Source: Flavobacterium sedimenticola (GTDB lineage Bacteria > Bacteroidota > Bacteroidia > Flavobacteriales > Flavobacteriaceae). From it: a stretch of DNA of 64,000 bases. A program made the translations under genes and the position numbers. Each line of letters opens with the position of its first letter. Within the stretch, counting starts at the first letter, position 1. Below the pieces are notes generated by a model. That model was not told the DNA's origin, did not search any database, and worked only from the letters and a program-made list of their open reading frames with translations. Positions 51,701-61,844 of the stretch are shown piece after piece. The stretch is taken from positions 124,001-188,000 of the forward strand of contig NZ_JASGBP010000001.1 in the NCBI RefSeq assembly GCF_030053345.1. Reading direction: 5' to 3'.

Positions 51701-54700
51701 CAGCCTGAGAGTTAAATGGTCCCCAAGCCGCATAATCCACGTCAAGGTTTGGTGGGCCATTGGGAGTTGTCGACTGAGTCAACAAATAGTTAATTGGCCC
51801 TGAAGATACCACTTGAATGGTGAAGAAAGTAGGGTTTGGAGAGGTAAATAAACAACCTATCTGACCTAAACTAGTTACCCCGGTGGTATTTCCGTAATTT
51901 AATCCTTGCTGACTACAAATCGATGAACTGTTTGCACAAGTAGATGGCGTAGAAATACACAAGTTAAAATTAACAGTTTGCGGTGTTCCGGCATTAGAAT
52001 AAACTCGAATGTAATACGTTGAGCCGACTGTTAAACCGTTTAACACTCCTGATAACGAACCTGCTGTACTACAGAATACTTGCGTTAGGGTACCACACTG
52101 TCCTGAATAAACAGCAAAATTTAAATTGGTTGTACTACCTACTACACTTTGTATAGAAGCATTCAAATAAGAATTTGTCGCAATGAATTGGAACCAAACA
52201 TCATCGTCAGGAGTTCCCACACAAGGTGCTGCAATCGGTGGAGCAACAGAAGGAGTTGCACCCGTTAAAGTTCCCGATGCTATTTGTTGACAAACAGCGT
52301 CTGAATTAACCGGAACAAATATGGCTCCACTACACTCATCATTGATGATTAAAGTACTGAAGTTGAAACCGGTGGACCATGCACTTGTTCCCGAAGTAGG
52401 ACAAATACCTCTAACATAGAATGTATATTGTGTACCTGGGGTTAAACCGGTAAACAACGTCGGATTTGTGGTAACAAGAGTACCCGTATCAGTTGGTAGA
52501 GGAACAGGAGACCCTTGAGGTACCACAATAATTTCCCATTGTGTTACAGATGTACTTGGCTCTGTCCATCCTAATAATGCTGATGTAGTCGTAACATTGG
52601 TTACAGTAAGATTAGTCGGTTTTTGACAGTTTGGCGCTGGACCACAAGTTACATTAGCAATCCATCCCGGATTATTTACCGAACCATCACTTCTGAATCT
52701 AAAGGTCAAACAACCATCATTACTGGTAGAGGTAAAAGGTCCCGGTAAGTTAGCACCCGTTAAATTACCCCAGAAAGAACCTGCTAAACCACCCGGAACA
52801 AACCCAGCACCGTTGGTACTGGCAATTTGAGGTGAAGCAATAGAGTTTCCGTCAAACACATACAATCCGTCAAAGTTTGATTCCGTGTTAAATGAAGTAA
52901 AGGTAACGGTTACCACTTGTCCTGGATTCGGACAAATCGTTACAGTTGAATCCGTTCCGTTGGCGTAGTTACCTGTAGGTCCTCCCGGATCTGTAAAGGT
53001 ACCGCCACATACAGGAGGTGCTACTTGTGTAGTAGTCGAAGCAACCGGTGACCAGAAACTGATGTCAGTAGGTGTACACACACCTCTTACATAAAAATCA
53101 TAACATGTATTTGGGGTTAATCCTGTTATCACAAAAGGATTGGTAGGCGCATCAATCCACCCGGTCGAGGCTGCCGTAGGAGCAGGCGATCCACATGGTT
53201 GAGCGATAATTTGCCAAGAAGTTGAAGGATTAACTGTATTCCAGTTTAATTGAACTGAGGTTGATAATACGTTAGAAGTGGTTACTGTTGTAGGTGGTGG
53301 ACATGTTGGAACAGTAGAAAAAGCTACCGGTCCAGACCATAAACTTACACCGTCTACACCACAATTTCCTCTAACATAATATTCATAAGCCGTCCCCGGT
53401 GTTAAACCTCCTAACACAAATGGATTAGTAGGTGCCGGTGTCCATCCTGTTGTAGAAGCATTCGGAGCAGGTGATCCGGCAGGTAAAGCAATAACTTCCC
53501 AAGAAGTGGCAGTACCCGGACTCACCCAACCCAATTGAACTGTTGTGGTGGTCATATTGGTTGCAGTTAAAGTAACTGGTTGTTGACACGCCGGTGGCGG
53601 TGCACATGTAATGTTGGCCAACCAACCCGGATTGTTAACTGAACCGTCACTTCTAAATACAAAAGTCATACATCCATCTGCAGAAGTCGAGGTGAACGGC
53701 CCCGGTAAGTTGGCTCCGGTTAAATTCCCCCAATACGATCCGGCTAAACCTCCAGGAACGTTACCGGCACCATTGGCACTTGGTAACAATTGAGCCGGAT
53801 TAACCGCATTTCCATTATACACATATAATCCATCCCAGTTGGCTTCCGTGTTGAAGAACGTAAAGGTAACGGTTACCTTTTCGCCCGGTATGGTCGGGCA
53901 AATGGTTGTTGTAATATTTTCTCCGTTGGCATAGTTTGCACCGGCACCCCCTGAATCCGCAAAATTTCCGCCACACTGTGGTGGTGCTACTTGCGTGGTA
54001 ACTGTTCTTGGTCCGGTCCATAAACTTAAACCGTTGGATGTAGAGGTACAATTTCCTCTAACATATAAGTCATAACAGGTAGCAGGGTTTAATCCGGTAA
54101 ACACATACGGATTCACAGTTGTAGGAATCCATCCTGTTGTAGTATCATTTGGCGCAGGTGAACCACATGGTAACGCTAAAACTTCCCAAGAGGTAGCGGC
54201 TCCGTTACTGGTCCAACCCAAAGTCACCGAGTTAGATGTCAAAGCCGTAGTTGTTAAACTACTCGGTTGCTGACAAGCTGGTGGTGGGGCACAGGTTACA
54301 TTAGCAACCCATCCGGCACGTACTCCCGACCCATCACTTCGGAAAACAAACGTAAGACATCCGTCTGCTGTAGTAGAGGTAAAAGGTCCCGGCAAATTGG
54401 CTCCTGTTAAATTCCCCCAATACGAACCAGCTAAACCTCCCGGTACATTTCCGGCAGGGTTAGCACTTGGCAACAATGCCGAAGGAGTAACTGTGTTACC
54501 ATTGTAAACATACAAACCGTCCCAGTTGGCCTCAGTATTAAACGATGTAAAAGTCACCGTTACTAATTCGCCCGGTACGGTTGGACATATAGTTGTGGTA
54601 ATATTTTCGTTATTGGCATAATTTCCGGCAGTATTCCCCGAATCGACGAAATTACCTCCACAAACCGGAGGCGCTGCAGAAGTAGTAAATGTAGCAGAAG

Positions 54701-55565
54701 GCCCTACCCAGTCACTCGCGAACCCATTACTACACAAGGCACGCACATAGAAAGTATAAGCCGTGTTAGGATTCAAACCCGTCACAACGTACGGTAGCGG
54801 ACCGCTGTAAACAGCGCCCACACCTGTAGGTGTTCCGGCTGCAGGTACCACTTCAATTTCCCATGAAGTAGCCCCACTTGGATTGGCCCAGTTAAGGGTG
54901 GCACCATTAGATAATACAGCCGAAAAAGTTAAATTGGTAGGCTCTAAACACTTTTGAATAATGTTTACATTATCAATCAACCAACGATCACCGTCTAATG
55001 TCGTTCCCGGCTGAGTATACACCTTAACAAAAGCGAGATATCCTTGTTGACCGGCAAGCGCACTGATGTCAACTACCTTTTCTTCATAAATATTAAATAC
55101 AGCGGTCAAATCTGCCTCAGTCCATTGTTGCACTAAGTTGGTGTAAGCAGCAGGGCTTGTTTGAGAACCCGTTGAGGGCGCCCATTTGATTTGATAAATA
55201 GTTCCTTGATTCCCCGTGGTAAACATACGCGTAAAGAAACGCAACTGCCCGTTGGCAGGGATGGTAATCAAAGGTGTGGCCAAATAATCTTCCGAAGTGT
55301 TATTCTGCCCAATATTTTCACGATTGACATAAGCAGCATTTGTCCCTTGATAGACAATTGGCGGATTAGCTACGGTAGCGTTAATCCCCCATCTTTGATT
55401 GATGCCGACGCCGTTGTCAAAGACTGCCCAGTTTCCTGAACCTAAAGTCCAGTTTGTTGAAGGCAACCCATCCGGACCTGTTGTTGACTCGAACCCTTCC
55501 GAAAGCTGCGAATAGCCTGAAAAAGAGAAGAATAACAACAAAATTAGTAGTGTAATTTTTTTCAT
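48723..55565 (-). CDS. Giant T9SS type B cell-surface adhesin (2280 aa)
   Basis: Secreted surface protein. Signal peptide (MKKITLLILLLFFSFSGYSQ). A choice-of-anchor-J-type domain (about 20-205; LSEGFESTTGPDGLPSTNW) is followed by a string of FnIII domains (about 207-300, 430-528, 660-755, 757-850, 980-1075) and three CUB-like modules of about 125 residues (about 302, 532 and 853; each starting CGG(N/T)F and carrying NLTGANLPGPFTS). Further beta domains cover about 1075-1620. A lamin-tail-like domain (about 1640-1750; FISEVTDANSGALTYIEIFN) follows, then five repeats of about 65 residues (1855-2130; e.g. NAITICNGDAVSLPS). The type B sorting domain is at 2195-2280 (GISANNDGLNDSFDLNGFN..GTYYYVIEREGG). 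Cognate PorP and OmpA partners follow. Confidence 0.92.
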   Translation of the reverse strand: MKKITLLILLLFFSFSGYSQLSEGFESTTGPDGLPSTNWTLGSGNWAVFDNGVGINQRWGINATVANPPIVYQGTNAAYVNRENIGQNNTSEDYLATPLITIPANGQLRFFTRMFTTGNQGTIYQIKWAPSTGSQTSPAAYTNLVQQWTEADLTAVFNIYEEKVVDISALAGQQGYLAFVKVYTQPGTTLDGDRWLIDNVNIIQKCLEPTNLTFSAVLSNGATLNWANPSGATSWEIEVVPAAGTPTGVGAVYSGPLPYVVTGLNPNTAYTFYVRALCSNGFASDWVGPSATFTTSAAPPVCGGNFVDSGNTAGNYANNENITTTICPTVPGELVTVTFTSFNTEANWDGLYVYNGNTVTPSALLPSANPAGNVPGGLAGSYWGNLTGANLPGPFTSTTADGCLTFVFRSDGSGVRAGWVANVTCAPPPACQQPSSLTTTALTSNSVTLGWTSNGAATSWEVLALPCGSPAPNDTTTGWIPTTVNPYVFTGLNPATCYDLYVRGNCTSTSNGLSLWTGPRTVTTQVAPPQCGGNFADSGGAGANYANGENITTTICPTIPGEKVTVTFTFFNTEANWDGLYVYNGNAVNPAQLLPSANGAGNVPGGLAGSYWGNLTGANLPGPFTSTSADGCMTFVFRSDGSVNNPGWLANITCAPPPACQQPVTLTATNMTTTTVQLGWVSPGTATSWEVIALPAGSPAPNASTTGWTPAPTNPFVLGGLTPGTAYEYYVRGNCGVDGVSLWSGPVAFSTVPTCPPPTTVTTSNVLSTSVQLNWNTVNPSTSWQIIAQPCGSPAPTAASTGWIDAPTNPFVITGLTPNTCYDFYVRGVCTPTDISFWSPVASTTTQVAPPVCGGTFTDPGGPTGNYANGTDSTVTICPNPGQVVTVTFTSFNTESNFDGLYVFDGNSIASPQIASTNGAGFVPGGLAGSFWGNLTGANLPGPFTSTSNDGCLTFRFRSDGSVNNPGWIANVTCGPAPNCQKPTNLTVTNVTTTSALLGWTEPSTSVTQWEIIVVPQGSPVPLPTDTGTLVTTNPTLFTGLTPGTQYTFYVRGICPTSGTSAWSTGFNFSTLIINDECSGAIFVPVNSDAVCQQIASGTLTGATPSVAPPIAAPCVGTPDDDVWFQFIATNSYLNASIQSVVGSTTNLNFAVYSGQCGTLTQVFCSTAGSLSGVLNGLTVGSTYYIRVYSNAGTPQTVNFNLCISTPSTCANSSSICSQQGLNYGNTTGVTSLGQIGCLFTSPNPTFFTIQVVSSGPINYLLTQSTTPNGPPNLDVDYAAWGPFNSQAEVCAAIAGGQAPLTGLTTGCSYSAAPTENFNIANAVAGQFYVILITNFSNQPGYITLTQTNANTTGSGQTLCCPDADFAYSSPTYCIDPSVANPIPTIPQGSVSGVFSLLPGTPTGLVFANTTTGEIDLQASAPGNYVVLNSVAATVTCPAKEYTFTISLVTPSTATIQYSAPAYCQSDTAVYNVTQSGTTGGTYSVSPSAGLYIDVNTGAISPSLSSPGNYTIMYSLPGSSVCMGANPTAQVEIQAIPNITQPASVQVCNSYALPALTVGNYYDAPGGTGNQLNAGDLITTNQQIYIYAVSPLGCSNEKSFTVTINTAPSPTVNVTQPTCATPTGTVEVTSPLSSGAGLPSNLFISEVTDANSGALTYIEIFNGTGASVDLSNYKLRTFNNGSSTVTTSCDNALSGILNNNSTFVVAVGSATNLGGVVPNLVFASCTGVNTDDNIRLSTTANVDIDIWGRIDGVAFTPSSQPGYTYRRNNTAVVPSTTWNAADWTAIDPEDYTNVGTYALPSGSIYEYSIDNGSFQSGTIFSGLTSGDHTIIVRDVVTGCLSLPFTVTIDPIGGQTTTTFNPITICNGDAVTLPAASIEGVTGTWVPSTVDNTQTATYVFIPDPSFCAAVASLTVTVNQKIPATFNAITICNGDAVSLPSTSLEGYAGTWSPSTVDNTQTAVYTFTPNAGQCADVGTLTITVNQPIQATFDPVAAICEGDVLAALPTTSLNGYNGTWSPALNNTATTTYTFTPTAGQCASAATLTITVNPKITPTFNAIAPLCNGATTVPSLPTTSTNGITGTWSPSTIDVTATGVYTFNPDAGQCANSTTMTVTVLSPIQISTSGNCEGVSFVVTASPVEGSFDPAQATYLWEDSTGATIGTTQSVVVTEADTYTVTVTYNGCSSTANIEVDAITCVIQKGISANNDGLNDSFDLNGFNVKNLSIFNRYGMKVYSKGNYINEWKGQSDSGDELPDGTYYYVIEREGGETKTGWIYINRAQ

Positions 55566-55614
55566 GAAATGAAAATTTTAGTTGTTTAATTGAGTTTTTT
55601 TGGATTTTGAGTTT

Positions 55615-55622
55615 CAAATTTA
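55615..55622 (-). promoter_or_regulatory. -7 box for the adhesin-PorP-OmpA operon
   Basis: TAAATTTG on the minus strand, 49 nt upstream of the adhesin start. Confidence 0.5.
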
Positions 55623-55730
55623 GTAAAATTTATGAAAAAAATAACATTTATATTTTTTTTGGCAAAATAATTGAACGTTTGGGTCAAATTATCATTAAAT
55701 AATTATTACTGCTATTCGCTTTCAAATACG

Positions 55731-55738
55731 TATTTTTG
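55731..55738 (+). promoter_or_regulatory. -7 box for hflX
   Basis: TATTTTTG, 17 nt before the hflX ATG. The divergent adhesin box lies about 110 nt away. Confidence 0.5.
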
Positions 55739-55755
55739 TATTTCAAATCAAGACA

Positions 55756-56976
55756 ATGTTAGAAAAAGAAACCATCAATTTTGAACGCACCGTCATTGTG
55801 GGTATTATCACCCAACATCAAAACGAAGACAAGCTTAACGAATACTTGGACGAACTGGAGTTTTTAACTTTTACAGCCGGTGGTGAAGTAATAAAAAGGT
55901 TTTCTCAAAAATTAGACAAGCCCAATCCGAAAACTTTTCTGGGGACCGGAAAAATAGATGAAATCAACCTTTACATTAAGGAGAACAATATTTCCACCGT
56001 AATATTTGATGACGAGTTATCGCCTTCTCAACAAAAAAACATTTCTAAAATATTGGATTGTAAAATATTAGACCGAACCAACCTCATTCTTGATATTTTC
56101 GCCCAAAGAGCCGAAACCTCTTATGCCAGAACTCAGGTAGAATTAGCCCAGTGCCAATATTTGTTGCCAAGATTATCGGGTATGTGGACCCACTTGGAAC
56201 GTCAAAAAGGAGGAATCGGACTGCGCGGTCCGGGTGAGACTGAAATTGAAACTGACCGAAGAATTGTTCGGGACCGAATTGCATTACTCAAAGAAAAAAT
56301 CCGAACCATCGACAGACAAATGTCGGTACAAAGAAGCAACAGAGGTGCCATGGTGAGAGTGGCTTTAGTGGGCTATACCAATGTCGGAAAATCAACCTTG
56401 ATGAATGTCATCAGTAAAAGTGAAGTTTTCGTAGAAAACAAATTATTTGCAACACTTGATACTACTGTTCGAAAAGTGGTCATTAAAAACCTACCCTTCC
56501 TACTGTCGGACACTGTTGGTTTTATTCGAAAACTACCAACCCAGCTGATAGAGTCGTTTAAAAGCACCCTTGATGAAGTCCGCGAAGCCGATTTACTGTT
56601 GCATGTGGTTGACATTTCCCATCCCGATTTTGAAGACCACATTGAGTCGGTGAATCAAATTTTACAAGACATCAAGAGTAACAACAAACCAACTATAATG
56701 GTATTTAACAAGATTGACGCTTTCAAACACCAAATCATTGAAGCCGACGATTTAATTACCGAAAAAACTACAAAGCACTACACCTTGGAGGAATGGAAAA
56801 CCACTTGGATGCACAATGTAGGAGAAAAAAATGCCTTATTTATCTCGGCAACTAACAAAGAAAACTTTGAAGAATTCAGGGAAAAAGTATACGAAGCTGT
56901 TAGGGAAATACATATTACGCGATTCCCATACAATAAATTCTTGTATCCTGATTATAAAGATGCGGTAGAAGAATAA
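55756..56976 (+). CDS. hflX: GTPase HflX
   Basis: 406-aa ribosome-associated GTPase that splits stalled ribosomes. N-terminal HflX domain (about 1-195) with LDELEFLTFTAGGEVIKRF, KPNPKTFLGTGKIDEI and the helical linker RLSGMWTHLERQKGGIGLRGPGE. G domain: G1 GYTNVGKST (206-214), G3 DTVGFI, G4 FNKID, and the C-terminal NALFISATNKENFEEF. The gene faces away from the adhesin operon and converges with the THC0290-type gene. Confidence 0.95.
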   Translation: MLEKETINFERTVIVGIITQHQNEDKLNEYLDELEFLTFTAGGEVIKRFSQKLDKPNPKTFLGTGKIDEINLYIKENNISTVIFDDELSPSQQKNISKILDCKILDRTNLILDIFAQRAETSYARTQVELAQCQYLLPRLSGMWTHLERQKGGIGLRGPGETEIETDRRIVRDRIALLKEKIRTIDRQMSVQRSNRGAMVRVALVGYTNVGKSTLMNVISKSEVFVENKLFATLDTTVRKVVIKNLPFLLSDTVGFIRKLPTQLIESFKSTLDEVREADLLLHVVDISHPDFEDHIESVNQILQDIKSNNKPTIMVFNKIDAFKHQIIEADDLITEKTTKHYTLEEWKTTWMHNVGEKNALFISATNKENFEEFREKVYEAVREIHITRFPYNKFLYPDYKDAVEE

Positions 56977-56979
56977 ATA

Positions 56980-57768
56980 CTATTGTAAATAGTAAATGTA
57001 ACCCACATTCAACCAAACATTCCAATCGTTTGCTCTGTTCTCTAAATATACTGCCGGGTCCGGATTCAATCCGTCTACCCAATTCGAGAAATAATATTGC
57101 CAACGAAGATCAATCATCAAGTCGGATAGTTCTGTAAGCTTGTAACGGGTTCCAACACTTCCCACTATTGACCAAACTGTCCCACCTTGATTGGTGGTAG
57201 CATTGTAGTATTTAATAGGAGTAGAAATTGGAGTGTTTAGCGGGCCTAAGGTAGAATACGCTTCCGGGTCATAAAAACTGAATTGTCCTCCCAAACTGAT
57301 AAAGGGTGCCCAAGACCCCAGGGTAGCTGTAAAATCTCGAATACTCAACGGAAAATACTCCAACTGCATTCCGATGTTAGTCACCGCAGTACTCCCGCGC
57401 ATGGCTCTTAATTGTTCTGCCATCAAAGAAGTTCTCTTTTTATCAACCCATCTCCCAAAGTGTTGCAACTCTGTTTTGTTGTATGACAACTCACTCCTCA
57501 ACTTAAAGTGGTCATTAAAATAGGTTTCCGGAGTATAACAATTACATTCTGCTTTGTACGAAAAATTGAGGTAGTGAATCAGTCCGATACCATACCCGGT
57601 ATTTCCGGCATTAGTTTCGAAATTGTGACGCTCACCGTAATCAGACTGAAATGCAACCGGCCCGATTATAGCACCGATTTCATGCGAAAAACCAAACTGA
57701 GCAAAAGTACTGCCGGCAAAAGCAAGAAACAGTACGGCAGTTAAGATAAATTTTTTGGGCATTTGCAT
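56980..57768 (-). CDS. THC0290_0291-type outer-membrane protein (Flavobacteriia)
   Basis: 263 aa from the ATG at 57768 (MQMPKKFILTAVLFLAFAGS); an ATG two codons later is an alternative. Signal peptide, then a small barrel-like protein with FSHEIGAIIGPVAFQSDYGER, the CNCYTP stretch (C-N-C), WAPFISLGGQFSFYDPEAYSTLG and a C-terminus DWNVWLNVGYIYYLQ. I recognise the overall look as a family that is annotated THC0290_0291 in Flavobacteriia; its function is unknown. It converges with hflX, 3 nt apart. Confidence 0.7.
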   Translation of the reverse strand: MQMPKKFILTAVLFLAFAGSTFAQFGFSHEIGAIIGPVAFQSDYGERHNFETNAGNTGYGIGLIHYLNFSYKAECNCYTPETYFNDHFKLRSELSYNKTELQHFGRWVDKKRTSLMAEQLRAMRGSTAVTNIGMQLEYFPLSIRDFTATLGSWAPFISLGGQFSFYDPEAYSTLGPLNTPISTPIKYYNATTNQGGTVWSIVGSVGTRYKLTELSDLMIDLRWQYYFSNWVDGLNPDPAVYLENRANDWNVWLNVGYIYYLQ

Positions 57769-57971
57769 ACTAATAAGTTCAATTCTCGACAAATATATAA
57801 AAACATCATTCAGTTATAAAATAAAATAAAAATTTGTTCTAGGATATACGAAAAAAAGCAACAAAAGTTTTAAATCTCAGAATAAATTACAGCTTTCTTC
57901 AAATTTTCCTACCATTTTTATAAAAGTTCTGAGAATTTCAAAAAAAAGATACTCGCTTTTTTAATAAAATG

Positions 57972-57979
57972 TATATTTG
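57972..57979 (+). promoter_or_regulatory. -7 box for gdhA
   Basis: TATATTTG, full consensus, 49 nt before the gdhA ATG. Confidence 0.5.
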
Positions 57980-57981
57980 TG

Positions 57982-57998
57982 CGTTTTCTACGAAAACG
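57982..57998. promoter_or_regulatory. Perfect palindrome in the gdhA leader
   Basis: CGTTTTC, TAC, GAAAACG: a perfect 7-nt inverted repeat with a 3-nt spacer, 2 nt downstream of the -7 box, so at or near the transcription start. It could be an operator or a 5'-UTR hairpin. No matching regulator is known to me. Confidence 0.45.
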
Positions 57999-58007
57999 TT
58001 TTCTTAA

Positions 58008-59372
<1,365 letters not shown>

Positions 59373-59402
59373 TTTCATAAACAACCAACCAAAACAACCC
59401 TG

Positions 59403-59435
59403 AAAATGCCCTCATCCGTTGAGGGCATTTTTTAT
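59403..59435 (+). terminator. Terminator of gdhA
   Basis: AAAATGCCCTC pairs with GAGGGCATTTT around ATCCGTT, followed by T-rich sequence. Confidence 0.85.
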
Positions 59436-59472
59436 TTTGAAAATACCAAAAGCTTCTTTTTTGCGTTTATAC

Positions 59473-59480
59473 TATATTTG
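59473..59480 (+). promoter_or_regulatory. -7 box for porZ
   Basis: TATATTTG, 13 nt before the chosen porZ start. Confidence 0.45.
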
Positions 59481-59493
59481 TATCAAATTGCCC

Positions 59494-61785
59494 ATGATGA
59501 AAAAGATTCTTTTCGGTGTATTGCTATTGTTTACTCAGCTGATTTTGTCGCAACAAAATCAAAACTGGAAAGGCTATTTTTCCTATAATCAAATCAAAGA
59601 TTTATCCGAATCATCTACCAAAATTTACGCCGCTGCCGAAAACGCACTATTCACTAAGAACATTGCCTCCTCTAATATTCAAACCATCAATACCATTGAC
59701 GGCCTCTCGGGAGAAACCATTACAGCACTATACCACAGCGATACTTTCAACAAAACTATGGTCGGCTACCAAAACGGACTGCTGATAATAATCAATGATG
59801 CTGATGGAAGTATGTTGAATGTAGTGGATATTATCAACAAAAACCTTCCGGCCAATATCAAAAGAGTGAACCACTTTATGGAACACGACGGCATTGTCTA
59901 CATCTCCTGCGATTTTGGAATAGTGCAATACAAACTGAATACCTTAGAGTTTGGCGACACTTATTTTATAGGCCCTAACGGACTCGAAATAAAGGTGTAT
60001 GAGACCACCGTATTGAACAACGAAATTTATGCGGTAACGCTAAATTACGGCATCCGAAAAGCCGACCTCAGCAATGCTAACCTGAACGATTTTGCCCAAT
60101 GGCAGGTTTTTCATCCCGGTTTCTGGACCACTATGACTACTTTTAACAATCAAATCATGGCCACAAGCGCCGATAGTTATCTTTACAAATTCAACGGAAC
60201 CAATCCGGTACAAGTCACCGGAATTGTTCAAAACGCCATCGACATCAGAGCGACCGCCAATCATTTAATTGTCACTACTCCAAACCATGTCTATGTCTTC
60301 GGAACGGGTTTAAACCAATTGGTTCATATTCAAACAACACAAATCACCGCTGTACCTGTGACTTTCACTTGTGGCGCGGTCATTAATGATCGTATTTATA
60401 TAGGAACCAACGAAAACGGAATCGTAACCACTGGTATTTCCAATCCGGGCGCATTGGAATTCATCATGCCCGACGGTCCGATTCGGAACTATATGTTTGC
60501 CATCGATGCTTCCTCAAGCAATCTTTGGGCGTGCTATGGCGGCTATAGCATTACCTACAATCCGTTTACGTTTATCGGATTTTCCATCTCGCAATTCGGA
60601 GTGAGTAAATTCAATAGTACTTCGGGCTGGCTCAATATTCCATATGCCGACGTGTTAGGCGCACAGGCCATTTCTAAAATTACCGTCAATCCGAATAACG
60701 AGAACGAAGTCTATATGAGTTCGTATCAAAAAGGATTACTCAAAATCGAAAACGATGTCCCAACCCTATTATACGACCAGAACAACAGCGGGTTGGAATC
60801 GATTCCGAATGGTTCCGCCGTCAGAATCAACGGCACTGCTTATGACCGTTCGGGCAACTTGTGGGTCACCAACAGCATCATCAAAAACCAACTCAAGGTA
60901 CTCCGAACCAGCGGACAATGGCAGTCATACAACATGGAAAATGTACTGGACAATTATAATTTGGCCAACATGAATAAAATACTGATTGATAAATCGGGAA
61001 CCAAATGGATGGCGACCTACCTCGACGGTGTTATTGCCTTTAACGAATCGGCAAATGTGTTTAAAAAAATAACCGAAGGTGTAGATATGGGCAACCTACC
61101 GTCTAAAGACGTCCGAGCCATAGCCATCGACAACCGCAATCAGGTATGGATTGGCACCAACAAAGGACTTCGCGTGTTGCCCAGCACCAGCAGCTATAAC
61201 GGCGATGATCAAATGGAAGCCAACCCGATTATCATACTCGAAGACGGCTTGGCGCAAGAGCTTTTATACGAACAATTCATCACCGATATCGCCGTAAACG
61301 GTTCCAATCAAAAATGGATTGGTACTGCCGACTCCGGCGTTTTTCTGTTTTCTGCTAACGGACAGGAAACCATTTACCATTTCACCAAAGACAATTCTCC
61401 GTTGCCCAGCAATGTAATCACCGACATCGATATTAATGCCACTACGGGCGAGGTTTTTTTTGCCACCGATAAAGGATTGGTTTCGTTTCAAGGCACCTCC
61501 ACCAAACCGGCCGATGATTTGAAAGACGTATACGTATATCCTAACCCGGTGCGCCCCGATTTTGTGGGAACGGTTAAAATTGCCGGATTGGTTTCCAAAG
61601 CCAACATCAAAATCACCGATATCGAAGGCAACTTGGTCTATGAAACCACCTCCGAAGGCGGAACCATCGAATGGGATACCACAGCCTTTGGCAAATACAA
61701 GGTTTCCTCAGGGGTTTACATGATTTTTATTGCGGCCGAAGATGCCTCCGAAACCGCCGTTAAAAAAGTAATGATTGTTAGATAA
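59494..61785 (+). CDS. porZ: T9SS anionic-LPS delivery protein PorZ-like (two beta-propellers plus sorting domain)
   Basis: 763 aa from the ATG at 59494 (MMKKILFGVLLLFTQLILSQ, signal peptide); the frame opens 75 nt earlier in the gdhA terminator, which I reject. Visible is WKGYFSYNQIKDLSESSTKIYAAAENALFTK, then regular propeller blades such as TIDGLSGETITALYHS and VRAIAIDNRNQVWIGTNKGLRVL, with another at FITDIAVNGSNQKWIGTADSGVFLF. The C-terminal 75 residues form a type A sorting domain (VYPNPVRPDFVGTVKIAGL..SSGVYMIFI). PorZ delivers anionic LPS to the T9SS sortase in Porphyromonas; the flavobacterial homologue is inferred to do the corresponding job. recO follows, as I recall for other Flavobacteriia. 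Confidence 0.85.
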   Translation: MMKKILFGVLLLFTQLILSQQNQNWKGYFSYNQIKDLSESSTKIYAAAENALFTKNIASSNIQTINTIDGLSGETITALYHSDTFNKTMVGYQNGLLIIINDADGSMLNVVDIINKNLPANIKRVNHFMEHDGIVYISCDFGIVQYKLNTLEFGDTYFIGPNGLEIKVYETTVLNNEIYAVTLNYGIRKADLSNANLNDFAQWQVFHPGFWTTMTTFNNQIMATSADSYLYKFNGTNPVQVTGIVQNAIDIRATANHLIVTTPNHVYVFGTGLNQLVHIQTTQITAVPVTFTCGAVINDRIYIGTNENGIVTTGISNPGALEFIMPDGPIRNYMFAIDASSSNLWACYGGYSITYNPFTFIGFSISQFGVSKFNSTSGWLNIPYADVLGAQAISKITVNPNNENEVYMSSYQKGLLKIENDVPTLLYDQNNSGLESIPNGSAVRINGTAYDRSGNLWVTNSIIKNQLKVLRTSGQWQSYNMENVLDNYNLANMNKILIDKSGTKWMATYLDGVIAFNESANVFKKITEGVDMGNLPSKDVRAIAIDNRNQVWIGTNKGLRVLPSTSSYNGDDQMEANPIIILEDGLAQELLYEQFITDIAVNGSNQKWIGTADSGVFLFSANGQETIYHFTKDNSPLPSNVITDIDINATTGEVFFATDKGLVSFQGTSTKPADDLKDVYVYPNPVRPDFVGTVKIAGLVSKANIKITDIEGNLVYETTSEGGTIEWDTTAFGKYKVSSGVYMIFIAAEDASETAVKKVMIVR

Positions 61786-61844
61786 AGGTTCTACGTTGTG
61801 TATTAAAAATAATGCACAACCTATAACGCACAACCTGTAACCTT

